This document shows positions 15,840 through 25,070 of a stretch of 64,000 nucleotides of DNA, piece after piece. Each line of letters opens with the position of its first letter. Within the stretch, counting starts at the first letter, position 1. Source of the DNA: Microvirga makkahensis (GTDB lineage: Bacteria; Pseudomonadota; Alphaproteobacteria; Rhizobiales; Beijerinckiaceae); assembly GCF_009830105.1 (NCBI RefSeq), contig NZ_WURB01000008.1:186001-250000 (forward strand), given 5' to 3'. A program made the translations under genes and the position numbers. The notes below the pieces were generated by a model. That model was not told the origin of the DNA, searched no databases, and saw only the letters and a list, made by a program, of their open reading frames with translations.

Positions 15840-17441
15840 TCATTCCATAACGGGCAGCACCCGGCCGGGACGGGCTCCCGTTGGCGCACCGTCGGTCACG
15901 ATGGCCTCGCCATTCACCCAGACATGAGTGATGCCGGACGGGAGCTGGGTGGATTCATCGAACGTCGCCCGGTCGGTCACGCCCTCTTCGAAGAGCACCA
16001 GATCGGCCACCATGTCGGGCCGCAGCAGGCCGCGATCCAGGAGGGAAAAGCGCTGGGCCGCGATCGAGGTCATACGCCGGACCGCATCCTCGACGGAGAA
16101 CCAGCCTTTATCCCGGCGCAAGGGGCCGATCATCCGGGGGAAGGTGCCGAAAGCCCGTGGATGAGGCTTCGTGCCAGGGCGGGGCAGGCCATCGGATCCC
16201 ACCATGTGCAGCCGGTGGCAGCAGGCTGCATGCAGATCGCTCTCATCGAGCTGGAAAAGAATGACGCCGGTCTGGCCTTCGTCCTCCTCCACCAGGCGGA
16301 TGAGGAGATCGTAGGGCTCGATGTTCTCTCGTTCGGCGGCCTGAAGCATATCGAGGCCTTCCAGGTGCTTGAGCGCAGGATTGTTGATGCCTGAAATGCG
16401 CACGTTGTCCCAGCCGATCAGATGCAGCTTGCTCTGTCCATGGAAGGCAGGACCTCCGTTCTCCACCCAGCGGCGTAGAACGGGGCCGATTTCCGGGTCT
16501 CGCAGCCTCTGCTTGAGCCGGTCGAGCCCCCCTTCGAGGGCCGCGGGCGGCAGAAGCTGCAGGAGGTAGGTGCTGCCCGCGGGATAGGGATACATGTCGA
16601 AGCTGATGTCGATTCCTTCCCGCCGCGCCGCTTCCAGCGTCTCCAGCGCGCGCGGGATCTGACCCCAGTTGGGACGTCCCGCCGACTGGAGATGGGACAG
16701 GAGGCCGGCAGCCCCGGATTGCCGAAGGATCTCGATGAACTCCTCGATGGACTGGACAAGTTGGTCCTCGTAACTGCGCACATGGGCGGTCATCAGGCGG
16801 CCATGCGCCTTCACTACCTTGGCGAGCGCCACCATTTCGTCGAGATCCGCGAAGGCACTGGGAGGGTAGACCAGCCCCAGGGACAGGCCGATCGCTCCTT
16901 GAGCGAGCTGCCGGTCGAGAAGAGCCTCCATGGCGGCGATCTCATCCGGCGTCGCCGCGCGCCGCTCATTCCCCATGACTGCGAGGCGCATGGCCGCATG
17001 GCCGACGAGAGAGACCACGTTGATGGCGACGCCCCGATGAAGCCTGTCGCGGTAATCCGAGAAGTCGTCGAAGATCTCTTCGGGAGCCGTCTGGCCAAGC
17101 AGGCCCGAGAAGTGCTTGCGCAGGTCCTCGCGGGATCGCCCGCGCGCCGGATAGAGCGAGAAGCTGCAATTGCCGACGACAACTGTCGTCACGCCTTGCA
17201 TCGCCTTTTCGGGCCGGTCCGGCTCGCGCAGGCAGATGAGGTCGTCGTGGCAATGGGCGTCGATGAATCCCGGTGCGAGATAGCGGTCCTGCGCATCGAC
17301 GACGATGGCACCCGGCTCTGCCTTCAAGGCGGAGCCGAGGGCGGCGATCCGCCCGCCGGCGATATGCACGTCGCCGCGGAACCAGGGAGCTCCGGTGCCA
17401 TCGATGATCCGGGCGTTTCGGATCAGCCAATCCTGCGTCAT
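15840..17441 (-). CDS. N-acyl-D-amino-acid deacylase (D-aminoacylase)
   Basis: A 533-residue amidohydrolase of the D-aminoacylase/dihydroorotase superfamily that releases a D-amino acid from its N-acyl form. Metal ligands are visible in DAHCHDD, the family Cys in VVVGNCSFSLYP, later ligands in TAHVRSYED and LLSHLQSAG, and the catalytic Asp in VGSDGLPRPGTKPHPRAFGTF. Length is normal. It is the last gene of the leftward arm, 40 bases after the NTF2-like gene. With the D-amino-acid lyase/dehydratase upstream it suggests deacylation followed by breakdown of a D-hydroxyamino acid. Confidence 0.9.
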   Translation of the reverse strand: MTQDWLIRNARIIDGTGAPWFRGDVHIAGGRIAALGSALKAEPGAIVVDAQDRYLAPGFIDAHCHDDLICLREPDRPEKAMQGVTTVVVGNCSFSLYPARGRSREDLRKHFSGLLGQTAPEEIFDDFSDYRDRLHRGVAINVVSLVGHAAMRLAVMGNERRAATPDEIAAMEALLDRQLAQGAIGLSLGLVYPPSAFADLDEMVALAKVVKAHGRLMTAHVRSYEDQLVQSIEEFIEILRQSGAAGLLSHLQSAGRPNWGQIPRALETLEAARREGIDISFDMYPYPAGSTYLLQLLPPAALEGGLDRLKQRLRDPEIGPVLRRWVENGGPAFHGQSKLHLIGWDNVRISGINNPALKHLEGLDMLQAAERENIEPYDLLIRLVEEDEGQTGVILFQLDESDLHAACCHRLHMVGSDGLPRPGTKPHPRAFGTFPRMIGPLRRDKGWFSVEDAVRRMTSIAAQRFSLLDRGLLRPDMVADLVLFEEGVTDRATFDESTQLPSGITHVWVNGEAIVTDGAPTGARPGRVLPVME

Positions 17442-17481
17442 CGTCTTCTCTGCTGCTGCTTGAGAGAATTTCGGTTCCGGT

Positions 17482-17979
17482 TCAAGCGCGGGGTTTGCCC
17501 ATCGGGAACGGCATATAGCCGACGAAGCCAGTGATCTTCCAGCGTCCGTCGAGGCGGGCGCAGAAATACAGTGTCTGCCAGTTCAGCACCTCCACGCCGC
17601 CACCTTCGAGAGCGATGGTTCCGTCGAACTTCTTATGGCAGACGGCGGTATCGCCCCGAAGGTCGATGTCGCGCATGTTCGTGGCGCGATACAGTGCGTC
17701 GCGCACGGGCTCCGCGTATTCAACGGCCTGCGCGGCTTTCGCCTGTCTCAACCATTCATCACGGTAGGTTTCCAGGTTCGGGAAATCGAGGCGCCAGCTG
17801 TCGGGCATCTCCGACTTGTGCGCGTGCAGGCCCAGGAAACCTTCCCGGCGAAAATCGGAATCGACCATGGACCAGTCGGCGGCAAGAAATGCTTCGATGT
17901 CGCGCTCGACCAGCATGGTCCAGATCTCGCGGCGGTCGGGATCCGTCTCGGAGAAGGGATTCTGCGTGTGGGATATCAC
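17482..17979 (-). CDS. NTF2-like (SnoaL-fold) protein, unknown function
   Basis: A 165-residue cytosolic protein with the layout of an NTF2-like domain: N-terminal helices with a 'W..VD.DFRREGFLGLHAH' segment, then strands ending in WQTLYFCARLDGRWKITGFV. The start is GTG 17979, preceded by GGAG at proper spacing; a GTG at 18027 overlaps the upstream stop but lacks a ribosome site. Genes of this fold often encode small isomerases or lyases, but no function can be assigned. It lies between the D-amino-acid enzyme and D-aminoacylase genes in the same operon. Confidence 0.7.
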   Translation of the reverse strand: MISHTQNPFSETDPDRREIWTMLVERDIEAFLAADWSMVDSDFRREGFLGLHAHKSEMPDSWRLDFPNLETYRDEWLRQAKAAQAVEYAEPVRDALYRATNMRDIDLRGDTAVCHKKFDGTIALEGGGVEVLNWQTLYFCARLDGRWKITGFVGYMPFPMGKPRA

Positions 17980-18023
17980 GGCGGAAACTCCAGATGATGG
18001 GGCAGGGGAGGAGGGGAGCCGTC

Positions 18024-19085
18024 TCACCGCACTTTACCGCGGGCGGAAACGGGAACCGTGTCGACCACGGCGTCTCCGCGTACGAACGTCACTTCGTCGA
18101 AGAGGTTCGTCACGGGGCAGACATGGTTGGGAATGATGCGGACCATCTCGCCGACCTTCGGTTTTGCGGCCGAATGGGTCAGGTCGACGATGCCGTGCTC
18201 CTCGCTCAATGACACGATGGCGGACTCCGGATATTCGACGATGCGGCCAAACCCCGAAAGCCCGAGCGTATCGCTGGTGAGTGACTTCGAACCGGTATCG
18301 AGGATCGCCCGCGTCTCTGTGGGGCGGGAGACGACGGTGGCGAGCACGGTGAGTGCGCAATCGTCGAAGCCGCCCACGCCTTCCTGAACCTGGAACCGGT
18401 CCAGATAGATGTAGGTGCCCGGCCGATACTCCGTAGCCGCTTGGTTCTCGTTGCTGTGCCAGAGATCCGGCGTTCCTCCGGTCGAAACGATCTCGGGCGC
18501 GAGCCCTGCCTCCGCGAGAAGAGCCTTGGCGCGCTCGAGCCACGCGTTCGCCTGGGCGACCATGCCCTTGGCGGGATAGGTCATCAGGCCGGCAAAGCGC
18601 AATCCCTCGGAATCGGCGATGCGGCGAGCGAGGCCGAGCGCTTCCTCTGGGGACTGGACGCCTGCGCGCCCACCGCCCGTGTCGCATTCGACGAGAACCG
18701 GAAGAGTGAGACCGGATCCGGAAAAGGTCTCGGAGTAGCCCTGGATGGTGGTCGTGCTGTCGGCGGTGACCTTGATGGATGCTCGCCGTGCGAGCGTGAG
18801 AAGACGTTTGAGCTTGGGTTGGCCGAGGATGTTGTAGGGCAGGAGAATGTCCGTGATCCCGGCCTCGACCATCACCTCCGCCTCGCCGATCTTCTGGCAG
18901 GTGATGCCGATGGCGCCGAGTTCCATCTGGCGCTTGGCGAATAGCGGCAGCTTGTGGGTCTTGATGTGGGGGCGCAGCTTCACGCCATTTGCATCCGCGT
19001 AGTCCTGGGCGCGCCTGAGGTTGGCCTCGACACGGTCCAGGTCGATCAGGACGGCAGGGGTATCCAGTTCATGAATCTTCGTCAT
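18024..19085 (-). CDS. DSD1-type D-serine dehydratase/D-threonine aldolase-like enzyme
   Basis: A 353-residue fold-type III PLP enzyme. The N-terminal alanine-racemase-like barrel shows LDTPAVLIDLDRVEANL and RPHIKTHKLP with the PLP-binding Lys. The C-terminal motif IIPNHVCPVTNLFDEV supplies the His-x-Cys metal site of D-serine dehydratases, D-threonine aldolases and D-hydroxyaspartate dehydratases. The exact reaction cannot be told from sequence. A RidA gene in the opposite arm favours a dehydratase, since RidA removes the enamine intermediates these make. ATG 19085 is chosen; a TTG at 19106 would overlap the RpiR stop. Confidence 0.85.
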   Translation of the reverse strand: MTKIHELDTPAVLIDLDRVEANLRRAQDYADANGVKLRPHIKTHKLPLFAKRQMELGAIGITCQKIGEAEVMVEAGITDILLPYNILGQPKLKRLLTLARRASIKVTADSTTTIQGYSETFSGSGLTLPVLVECDTGGGRAGVQSPEEALGLARRIADSEGLRFAGLMTYPAKGMVAQANAWLERAKALLAEAGLAPEIVSTGGTPDLWHSNENQAATEYRPGTYIYLDRFQVQEGVGGFDDCALTVLATVVSRPTETRAILDTGSKSLTSDTLGLSGFGRIVEYPESAIVSLSEEHGIVDLTHSAAKPKVGEMVRIIPNHVCPVTNLFDEVTFVRGDAVVDTVPVSARGKVR

Positions 19086-19102
19086 TGCAGGTCTGGTGTC
19101 TC

Positions 19103-19990
19103 TCAATCGCCAAGGGGAAGTTTCGGGTCGTTGACGTTCACTACGGCCAAGCTGTGCTTGATGCGGCGAAGGCCTTCGAGAACGGAGGGGCCGATGGCCT
19201 CGGCTGTCGTCATCGCGATCAGGTCGACGACTGCCAGCATCGCATAGCGCGCGGAGGTTGGTTTGTAGAGATTGCTATCCTCGGGTACGGCGAAGGGCAG
19301 AAGGGTCTCGGCCTCCTGGGCGAGGGCCGATCCGGGCGCGGTCACGGCAATGGTTCTGGCCCCGTAATGGCGGGCAGTCCTGACGGAATCGACGACAGAG
19401 GGCGAGTAGCCGGAGATCGAGAATGCGATCACGACGGTTTCCGGCGTCACTACCGAGGCCGTCATTCTCTGCATCTGACCATCGCTATGGGCGATCACGG
19501 AAAGGCCGAGGCGGAACAGCCGGTTGTGCAACTCCATCGCCATGTTCGAGGAATTTCCGCCCGAACCATAGGACAGAATCGAGCGCGCGGCGGAGATCTG
19601 TTCGGCGATCGAGCCGACGGTATCCATGTCGATGCCGGAGCGCACGCGCTCGATCGCGGCGACGGCATTGCCGCACACGGTGGCAAGGACACGCTCCTCG
19701 CGCTCTTCGCGCTGAAGAGGCGCGGGGTTGAGATAGCTGCCGCCCACGGCCAGGGCCTGGGCGAGATGATACTTGAAGTCGCGGATCCCCTCGCAGCCGA
19801 GCGATCTTGCAAAGCGCGTCACCGTCGGCTCGCTCACGCCGGCGCGACTTGCGATATCGGCAATGGGCGCCTTCGACACATATGCAAGATCACGAAGGAC
19901 CAGAGAGGCAAGTTTGCGCTCTGCTTTCGATCCATCCGTGGCCCATCTGCGAACCCTTGCGATGATGTCCTGCGTCGCCTTCACATTCAA
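19103..19990 (-). CDS. MurR/RpiR family transcriptional regulator
   Basis: A 295-residue regulator with an N-terminal RpiR helix-turn-helix domain (ERKLASLVLRDLAYVSKAPI, IASRAGVSEPTVTRFARSLG) and a C-terminal SIS sugar-phosphate-isomerase-like sensor domain (SYGSGGNSSNMAMEL, VVIAFSISGYSPSVVDSVRT). It lies inside the leftward arm, overlapping the ATPase gene by ATGA, and most likely controls both arms from the divergent promoter region at 21832-22010. RpiR proteins usually sense phosphorylated sugars, so the natural inducer may be a sugar-like compound. Confidence 0.9.
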   Translation of the reverse strand: MNVKATQDIIARVRRWATDGSKAERKLASLVLRDLAYVSKAPIADIASRAGVSEPTVTRFARSLGCEGIRDFKYHLAQALAVGGSYLNPAPLQREEREERVLATVCGNAVAAIERVRSGIDMDTVGSIAEQISAARSILSYGSGGNSSNMAMELHNRLFRLGLSVIAHSDGQMQRMTASVVTPETVVIAFSISGYSPSVVDSVRTARHYGARTIAVTAPGSALAQEAETLLPFAVPEDSNLYKPTSARYAMLAVVDLIAMTTAEAIGPSVLEGLRRIKHSLAVVNVNDPKLPLGD

Positions 19991-21060
19991 ACTCCCGAGA
20001 GGCGCAGGCCCGTGGAGGCGTCGAAGAGATGAAGCTTGTTCGGATCGGCCGACAGCCGCAGGGTTTCGCCCGGGCGAACCGAAATCCTTTCCCGGAACAC
20101 GGCGCGCACCTCCGCCTCGCCGACGTGCCCGTAGATGTGGCTTTCCGATCCGGTCGGCTCGATGACGTCCACCTTGAGCCTGATCTGCCCAGCGGGATCG
20201 AGCCGGTACTGCTCCGGCCGTATGCCCAGGGTCACGCTCGTGCCATCGGGCGCGGCCGGGCCCGCCAACGGCACCATCGAACCATCCGGAAGTTGAACGG
20301 ACATCTCCTGACCCGACAGCAGCGCCGTTCCCTCGAGGAAACTCATGGCCGGAGAACCGAGGAAGCCCGCGACGAAGAGATTGGCAGGATGATCGTAGAG
20401 CTCGAGGGGCGTCCCGACCTGCTCGATGCGACCGCCATTCATGACGACGATGCGGTCGGCCATGGTCATGGCCTCGATCTGGTCGTGCGTCACGTAGATG
20501 ATGGTGCTCCTGAACTTGTGATGCAGGGCCTTGATCTCCGTCCGCATCTGGACCCGGAGCTGCGCATCCAGGTTGGAGAGAGGCTCGTCGAACAGGAAAA
20601 GGTCCGGATTGCGCACGATGGAACGTCCCATGGCGACGCGCTGGCGCTGGCCGCCGGAGAGCTGACCGGGGCGCCGGTCCAGATATCCGCCCAGATTCAG
20701 GATCGAAGCCGCGCGCTTCAGCTTCTCAGCCGTCGCATCCGGGCTCTCCCGACGGATCCGGGGGCCGAATGTGATGTTCTCCCTGACGGTCATGTGAGGA
20801 AACAGCGCGTAGGACTGAAACACCATCGAGATGTTCCGCTTCTGCGGCGGCACTTCGTTGGCGCGTCGCCCGTCGATGCGGATCTCGCCGTCGGAAACCG
20901 TCTCCAGCCCGGCGATCATGCGGAGCAAGGTGGACTTGCCGCATCCCGAGGGTCCGACGAGCACGACGAACTCGCCGTCTTCGACCGCGAGATCGATGCC
21001 GTGGAGGATCTCCACGGCGCCGTAGCGCTTCTTGACGTTGTCGAGGTGGAGCTCCGCCAT
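19987..21060 (-). CDS. ABC transporter ATPase of the UgpC/MalK type
   Basis: A 357-residue ATPase with Walker A GPSGCGKST, signature QLSGGQRQRVAMGRSIVRNP, Walker B FLFDEPLSNLDAQLR and H-loop THDQIEAMT. The C-terminal part (about 240-355) is the OB-fold/TOBE regulatory domain of MalK-like proteins (LGIRPEQYRLD, EPTGSESHIYG). It should energise the importer whose binding protein and permeases are encoded divergently at 22017-25042. It overlaps the RpiR gene by four bases and follows the SDR gene by 12. Confidence 0.92.
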   Translation of the reverse strand: MAELHLDNVKKRYGAVEILHGIDLAVEDGEFVVLVGPSGCGKSTLLRMIAGLETVSDGEIRIDGRRANEVPPQKRNISMVFQSYALFPHMTVRENITFGPRIRRESPDATAEKLKRAASILNLGGYLDRRPGQLSGGQRQRVAMGRSIVRNPDLFLFDEPLSNLDAQLRVQMRTEIKALHHKFRSTIIYVTHDQIEAMTMADRIVVMNGGRIEQVGTPLELYDHPANLFVAGFLGSPAMSFLEGTALLSGQEMSVQLPDGSMVPLAGPAAPDGTSVTLGIRPEQYRLDPAGQIRLKVDVIEPTGSESHIYGHVGEAEVRAVFRERISVRPGETLRLSADPNKLHLFDASTGLRLSGV

Positions 21061-21072
21061 CGGCAGTTCCTC

Positions 21073-21831
21073 TCACGTGATCGCATCGATAAAGGGCAGG
21101 TTGCCGGCCATCAGGCCGCCATCGACAGGCAGGGCGACGCCCGTGATGCCAGCCGACAGGGGGGAGGCGAGAAACACAGCCGCATTCGCGACATCGACAG
21201 GGGTGACCATGTGGCCGAGGGGATAAAGGCGCGAAACCTTTTCGAGAATCTGGGGATCCTTCTCGATCCGGTGATCCCATGCATGGGTGCGCACCGAGCC
21301 CGGGCAGATCGTGTTCGATCGGATGCCGTGGCGTCCGCATTCCGTCGCGATGGCTCGCGCATAGGCGACGAGTCCTGCCTTTGCCGCCGCATAGGCCGGA
21401 TTCCCGAAATGAGCGAGGGCGTTCACGGATGAAATAAATACGAAGACGCCCGATCCCCGCGTCTTCATGGGATCGAGAAAGGGCGCCGTGAAGTTGCGGG
21501 CGCCGTTGAGGTTCACCTCGAGCTCGAAATTCCAGGCGCGGTCATCGACCTGATCGAGCGTTTCCGCGCGGGTGTAGCCTGCGTTGCTGACGACGATATC
21601 GGGCAGTCCGGCGCTCGCCTGGATGCGCGCGCAGGCTTCTTTGCAAGCCTCAGGCTCGCGGAGATCGAACACTTCCCTGTGGGCGACGTCCAAGGCTCCG
21701 AGAGCTTCCGCCGACACATCGCAGGCGACGACCCGCGCCCCGGCGTCGCGGAACCGCTGGACCATGGTGATCCCGATCCCGCCGCCCGCGCCCGTAATGA
21801 CGGCCAAGCGGCCCTCCAAGCTGTTATTCAA
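21073..21831 (-). CDS. SDR family oxidoreductase
   Basis: A 252-residue classical short-chain dehydrogenase, first gene of the leftward arm. Nucleotide motif TGAGGGIG, acidic CDVSAEALG after beta-2 (NAD preference), SNAGYT, catalytic Ser in ISSVNAL, Tyr-x3-Lys in YAAAKAG, and the C-terminal PVDGGLMAGN. The substrate is unknown; in this operon it could oxidise a hydroxyl group of the imported compound or of its breakdown product. Confidence 0.85.
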   Translation of the reverse strand: MNNSLEGRLAVITGAGGGIGITMVQRFRDAGARVVACDVSAEALGALDVAHREVFDLREPEACKEACARIQASAGLPDIVVSNAGYTRAETLDQVDDRAWNFELEVNLNGARNFTAPFLDPMKTRGSGVFVFISSVNALAHFGNPAYAAAKAGLVAYARAIATECGRHGIRSNTICPGSVRTHAWDHRIEKDPQILEKVSRLYPLGHMVTPVDVANAAVFLASPLSAGITGVALPVDGGLMAGNLPFIDAIT

Positions 21832-22016
21832 CGGCTTGCTCCGAACTGTTTCTCGCCTTCCATACGATCAAGGCTGAAGCGGTTCATGAAAATTAGCAAC
21901 ATGAAACCGGGAGTTTTGCGCACAAATGCCCTTGCATAAGTAATTTTCTTTCATAACAATGTCCGCTGCCGGGCTGCTTTTCTAAGGTGTGCGGCCCTAG
22001 CAGAGGGAACATGCAC
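21832..22016. promoter_or_regulatory. Divergent control region of the D-amino-acid cluster
   Basis: This region must hold both arm promoters. It is locally AT-rich. It contains the palindrome TTCATGAA (21883-21890), a second ATGAAA at 21901 and an inverted TTTCAT at 21950-21955, so the ATGAAA/TTTCAT elements are plausible RpiR half-sites. No experimental consensus is available here. Confidence 0.4.
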
Positions 22017-23267
22017 ATGAAAAAACTCCACAAGAACACCTTCTTCAGCCTCAAGGGACTTATGCTCGCAGGCGTCGGCGCGATCGCCCTCTCCGCGAGC
22101 GCCGATGCCGGCACCGTTCGGGTGACCGTCGCGGAATACTCGGCCAAGACGGGTCCCTATTTCGAGCAGGTGGCCAAAGACTTCGAGGCGGCCAATCCCG
22201 GCATCAAGATCCAGTTCGAAGTCGTGCCGTGGGACAACCTGCTCCAGAAGCTGACCACGGACATATCCGCCAATGCCAACGCGGATCTGTCGATCATCGG
22301 CACCCGCTGGCTCGTGGACTTCGTCGAGCAGGGCATCGCAGAGCCGCTCGACAATTACCTCACTCCGGAGATCAAGGGGCGCTTCATCGAGACCTTTCTG
22401 ACGCCCTCGGTGATGAACGGCAAGACCTACGGGTTGCCCATCGCCGCGTCGGCGCGGGCGATGTACTACAACAAGGAGCTGTTCGAGAAAGCCGGGCTCT
22501 CCGAACCGCCCAAGACCTGGGCGGAACTGGAGGAAAGCGCGAAGAAGATCACCGCACTGGGGAACGGTCTCTACGGCTTCGGCCTCCAGGGCAAGGAAGT
22601 CGAGACCGACGTCTATTTCTATTACGGCATGTGGTCCTTCGGCGGCGACATCGTGAACGACGGCAAATCCGGCCTCGACTCGAAGGCCGCCATCGAGGCC
22701 GCGTCCCTCTACAAGCGCCTCATCGACGAGGGTGCGACGCAGCCGGGCGTGACCTCCTATGCCCGTGAGGATGTGCAGAACCTGTTCAAGCAGGGCAAGA
22801 TCGGCATGATGATGACGGCACCGTTCCTCGCCAATCAGATCCGCGACGAGGCTCCGAACCTCAAATACGGCGTCGCCCCGATCCCGAAGGGGCCGAACGG
22901 GGACCAGGGCACCTATGGGGTGACCGACTCGGTCATCATGTTCCAGAACTCCAAGAACAAGGACGAGGCGTTCAAGTTCCTCGACTTCCTGTTCCAGCCG
23001 AAGCAGCGCATCAAGTTCACGATCGACGAGGGCTTCCTGCCGGTGACCAAGGCGGAGGCGCAAGACAAATACTTCGCCGAGAATCCCGATCTGAAGGTGT
23101 TCACGAGCCTTCTGCCGACCGCTCGCTTTGCCCCGGTGATCGCCGGTTGGGAGGAGATCGCCGACATCACGACATCGGCGCTCCAGCGGATCTATCTCGG
23201 CAACGGCCAGATCGAGCCGACGCTGAAGGAGGCGGCCTCCAAGGCGAATGCGATCCTGAAGAAGTAG
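22017..23267 (+). CDS. Extracellular solute-binding protein, family 1
   Basis: A 416-residue periplasmic binding protein of the maltose-binding (SBP_bac_1) group. A Lys-rich signal peptide (MKKLHKN, hydrophobic LKGLMLAGVGAIALSASADA) is followed by VRVTVAEYSAKTGPYFEQVA, the family IQFEVVPWDNLLQKL and a GLPIAASARAMYYNKELFEK block. ATG 22017 is preferred because AGAGGG lies about nine bases upstream; ATG 22011 would sit too close. It begins the rightward arm, with the permeases following. Confidence 0.9.
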   Translation: MKKLHKNTFFSLKGLMLAGVGAIALSASADAGTVRVTVAEYSAKTGPYFEQVAKDFEAANPGIKIQFEVVPWDNLLQKLTTDISANANADLSIIGTRWLVDFVEQGIAEPLDNYLTPEIKGRFIETFLTPSVMNGKTYGLPIAASARAMYYNKELFEKAGLSEPPKTWAELEESAKKITALGNGLYGFGLQGKEVETDVYFYYGMWSFGGDIVNDGKSGLDSKAAIEAASLYKRLIDEGATQPGVTSYAREDVQNLFKQGKIGMMMTAPFLANQIRDEAPNLKYGVAPIPKGPNGDQGTYGVTDSVIMFQNSKNKDEAFKFLDFLFQPKQRIKFTIDEGFLPVTKAEAQDKYFAENPDLKVFTSLLPTARFAPVIAGWEEIADITTSALQRIYLGNGQIEPTLKEAASKANAILKK

Positions 23268-23282
23268 TCCCGGCAGAGGGAG

Positions 23283-23300
23283 CCGGGCGCGCTCGCCCGG
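23283..23300 (+). promoter_or_regulatory. Intercistronic stem-loop after the binding-protein gene
   Basis: CCGGGCG and CGCCCGG form a perfect 7-bp stem with a CGCT loop in the 69-base gap between binding-protein and permease genes, with no T-run. This mirrors the hairpin in the other ABC operon and probably stabilises the binding-protein message. Confidence 0.6.
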
Positions 23301-23336
23301 CCCCTTCACTCTGTCGGCTCAGCCAACGGAACGTCA

Positions 23337-24218
23337 ATGACCTCGAAACGGATGGTTGCGCCCTACGTCCTCATCCTTCCTAGCTTCGTGCTGGCCGCCC
23401 TGATCGTCATCTGGCCCGTCGCAGAGCTGGCGCAGATCGCAAGCCACAACGTGAACCGCTTCGGACAGCTCCGGGACTTTGCCGGCATGGCGAACTTCCG
23501 CGCGCTGCTCGACGACCCCAACTTCATTGCCTCGCTCTGGCGAACGGGGATCTGGACCGTCTGCGTTGTCGGCGGCGCCATCGCCTGCGCCGTACCGGTC
23601 GCCCTGGTGTTGAACGAGGATTTCTATGGGCGCGACATCGCACGGGTGATCGTCATGCTTCCATGGGCGGTATCGCTCACCATGACCGCCATCGTCTGGC
23701 GCTGGGCGCTCTCGGGCGAAAGCGGCATGTTGAACTCCGCCCTCATGGGGCTCGGCCTCATCGATGAGAATATCCAATGGCTCGCTGAGGCGACCACCGC
23801 GTTCCCGATGCAGATTCTCATCGGTATCCTCGTGACCATTCCCTTCACGGTCACAATCATTCTCGGCGGCCTCTCGTCCATTCCCGACGATCTCTACGAG
23901 GCGGCGGCCCTCGAAGGGGCAGGACGCTGGGAACAGTTCCGTCATATCACGCTGCCGCTCATCGCTCCCTTCCTGAACATCGCGCTCGTGCTGAACACCA
24001 TCTACGTGTTCAACTCCTTCCCGATCATCTGGGCGATGACGCAGGGCGGACCGGCGAACTCCACCGACATTCTCGTCACCTATCTCTACAAGGTGGGCTT
24101 CAGGCTCGGGAAACTGGGCGAGGCCTCCGCCGTCTCCCTGGTGATGTTCGGCATCCTCCTGATCTTCACCCTGATCTATGTGCGGATCACCACCACCGCG
24201 CGGGGAGTGAGGGCATGA
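23337..24218 (+). CDS. ABC transporter permease, MalF/UgpA type
   Basis: A 293-residue inner-membrane protein with six predicted helices (first at about 8-30). The cytoplasmic coupling loop carries the EAA motif as [20 protein letters not shown] followed by TLPLIAP. Length and topology match the first permease of carbohydrate ABC importers. It pairs with the next gene, which overlaps its stop by ATGA, and with the UgpC-like ATPase in the other arm. Confidence 0.92.
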   Translation: MTSKRMVAPYVLILPSFVLAALIVIWPVAELAQIASHNVNRFGQLRDFAGMANFRALLDDPNFIASLWRTGIWTVCVVGGAIACAVPVALVLNEDFYGRDIARVIVMLPWAVSLTMTAIVWRWALSGESGMLNSALMGLGLIDENIQWLAEATTAFPMQILIGILVTIPFTVTIILGGLSSIPDDLYEAAALEGAGRWEQFRHITLPLIAPFLNIALVLNTIYVFNSFPIIWAMTQGGPANSTDILVTYLYKVGFRLGKLGEASAVSLVMFGILLIFTLIYVRITTTARGVRA

Positions 24219-25042
24219 ACTCCTCCAAGCTCCGCCGCTCGCTGGTCTGTTGGCTCGTTCTCTCGCCCATTGTCGTCGCGGCGATCTTCCCATTCGCCGT
24301 GATGCTGATTACGGCTCTCAAACCCAGCACGGAAGTGCTGAGGCCGACCTGGTGGCCGTCCCGGGTCGCCTGGGAGAACTTCCGGACCATGTGGGTTGCG
24401 ACGAATTTCGGGAATGCCCTGAAGAACTCCCTCTATGTCTCCGTGCTGGCGACCCTGGGCTCTCTGATCGTGTCCATTCCGGCGGCCTATGCGCTGACGC
24501 GGTTCGATTTCAAGGGGCGCGAGTTCTATCGGCAGTTCCTGCTTGTGACCCAGATGCTGTCGCCCATCGTACTGGTGGTCGGGCTGTTCCGACTGATGGT
24601 CGCGCTTGGCATCATCGACAGCATCAATGCCGTGACCGTGGTCTATGCCGCTTTCAATATTGCGTTCTCCGTTTGGATGCTGCAGAGCTACTTCGCCACG
24701 ATCCCTCTCGACCTGGAGGAGGCTGCCTGGATGGAGGGAGCAGGGCGGGCGAGGACCCTTGTGAAGGTGTTCCTTCCCCTTGCCGTGCCGGCGATGGTGG
24801 TGACGGCGATCTTCACGTTCATCAACGCGTGGAACGAGTTCGTCATCGCGCTCACATTGCTGCGCTCACAGGACGGCTATACGCTGCCCATTCAGATTTT
24901 CTCGCTGGTGTCAGGGCGCTACACGGTGGAGTGGCACCACGTGATGGCCGCCACTTTCGCCGCGACGATCCCCATAGCCATCGCGTTCGCGTGGCTCCAG
25001 CGCTATCTGGTCCGCGGCCTTGCGCTGGGCGCGGTGAAATAG
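24215..25042 (+). CDS. ABC transporter permease, MalG/UgpE type
   Basis: A 275-residue inner-membrane protein with six predicted helices. The EAA coupling loop reads [20 protein letters not shown] followed by FLPLAVPA, and the MalG-like [15 protein letters not shown] is present. It overlaps the MalF-like gene by four bases, showing translational coupling, and is followed after 28 bases by the RidA gene. Confidence 0.92.
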   Translation: MNSSKLRRSLVCWLVLSPIVVAAIFPFAVMLITALKPSTEVLRPTWWPSRVAWENFRTMWVATNFGNALKNSLYVSVLATLGSLIVSIPAAYALTRFDFKGREFYRQFLLVTQMLSPIVLVVGLFRLMVALGIIDSINAVTVVYAAFNIAFSVWMLQSYFATIPLDLEEAAWMEGAGRARTLVKVFLPLAVPAMVVTAIFTFINAWNEFVIALTLLRSQDGYTLPIQIFSLVSGRYTVEWHHVMAATFAATIPIAIAFAWLQRYLVRGLALGAVK

Positions 25043-25070
25043 GCTGCCAACAATCATGAAGGAAGAGACG

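Noticed and set aside
20029..21432. 467-codon forward frame opposite the UgpC-like ATPase and SDR genes
   Set aside because: It spans two genes with clear motifs on the other strand and has shadow-like composition (Arg/Asp/His/Gly-rich).
21951..23309. 452-codon minus-strand frame opposite the solute-binding protein gene
   Set aside because: Antisense to a full-length binding protein; the product is Leu/Gly/Arg/Glu-rich with no domain.
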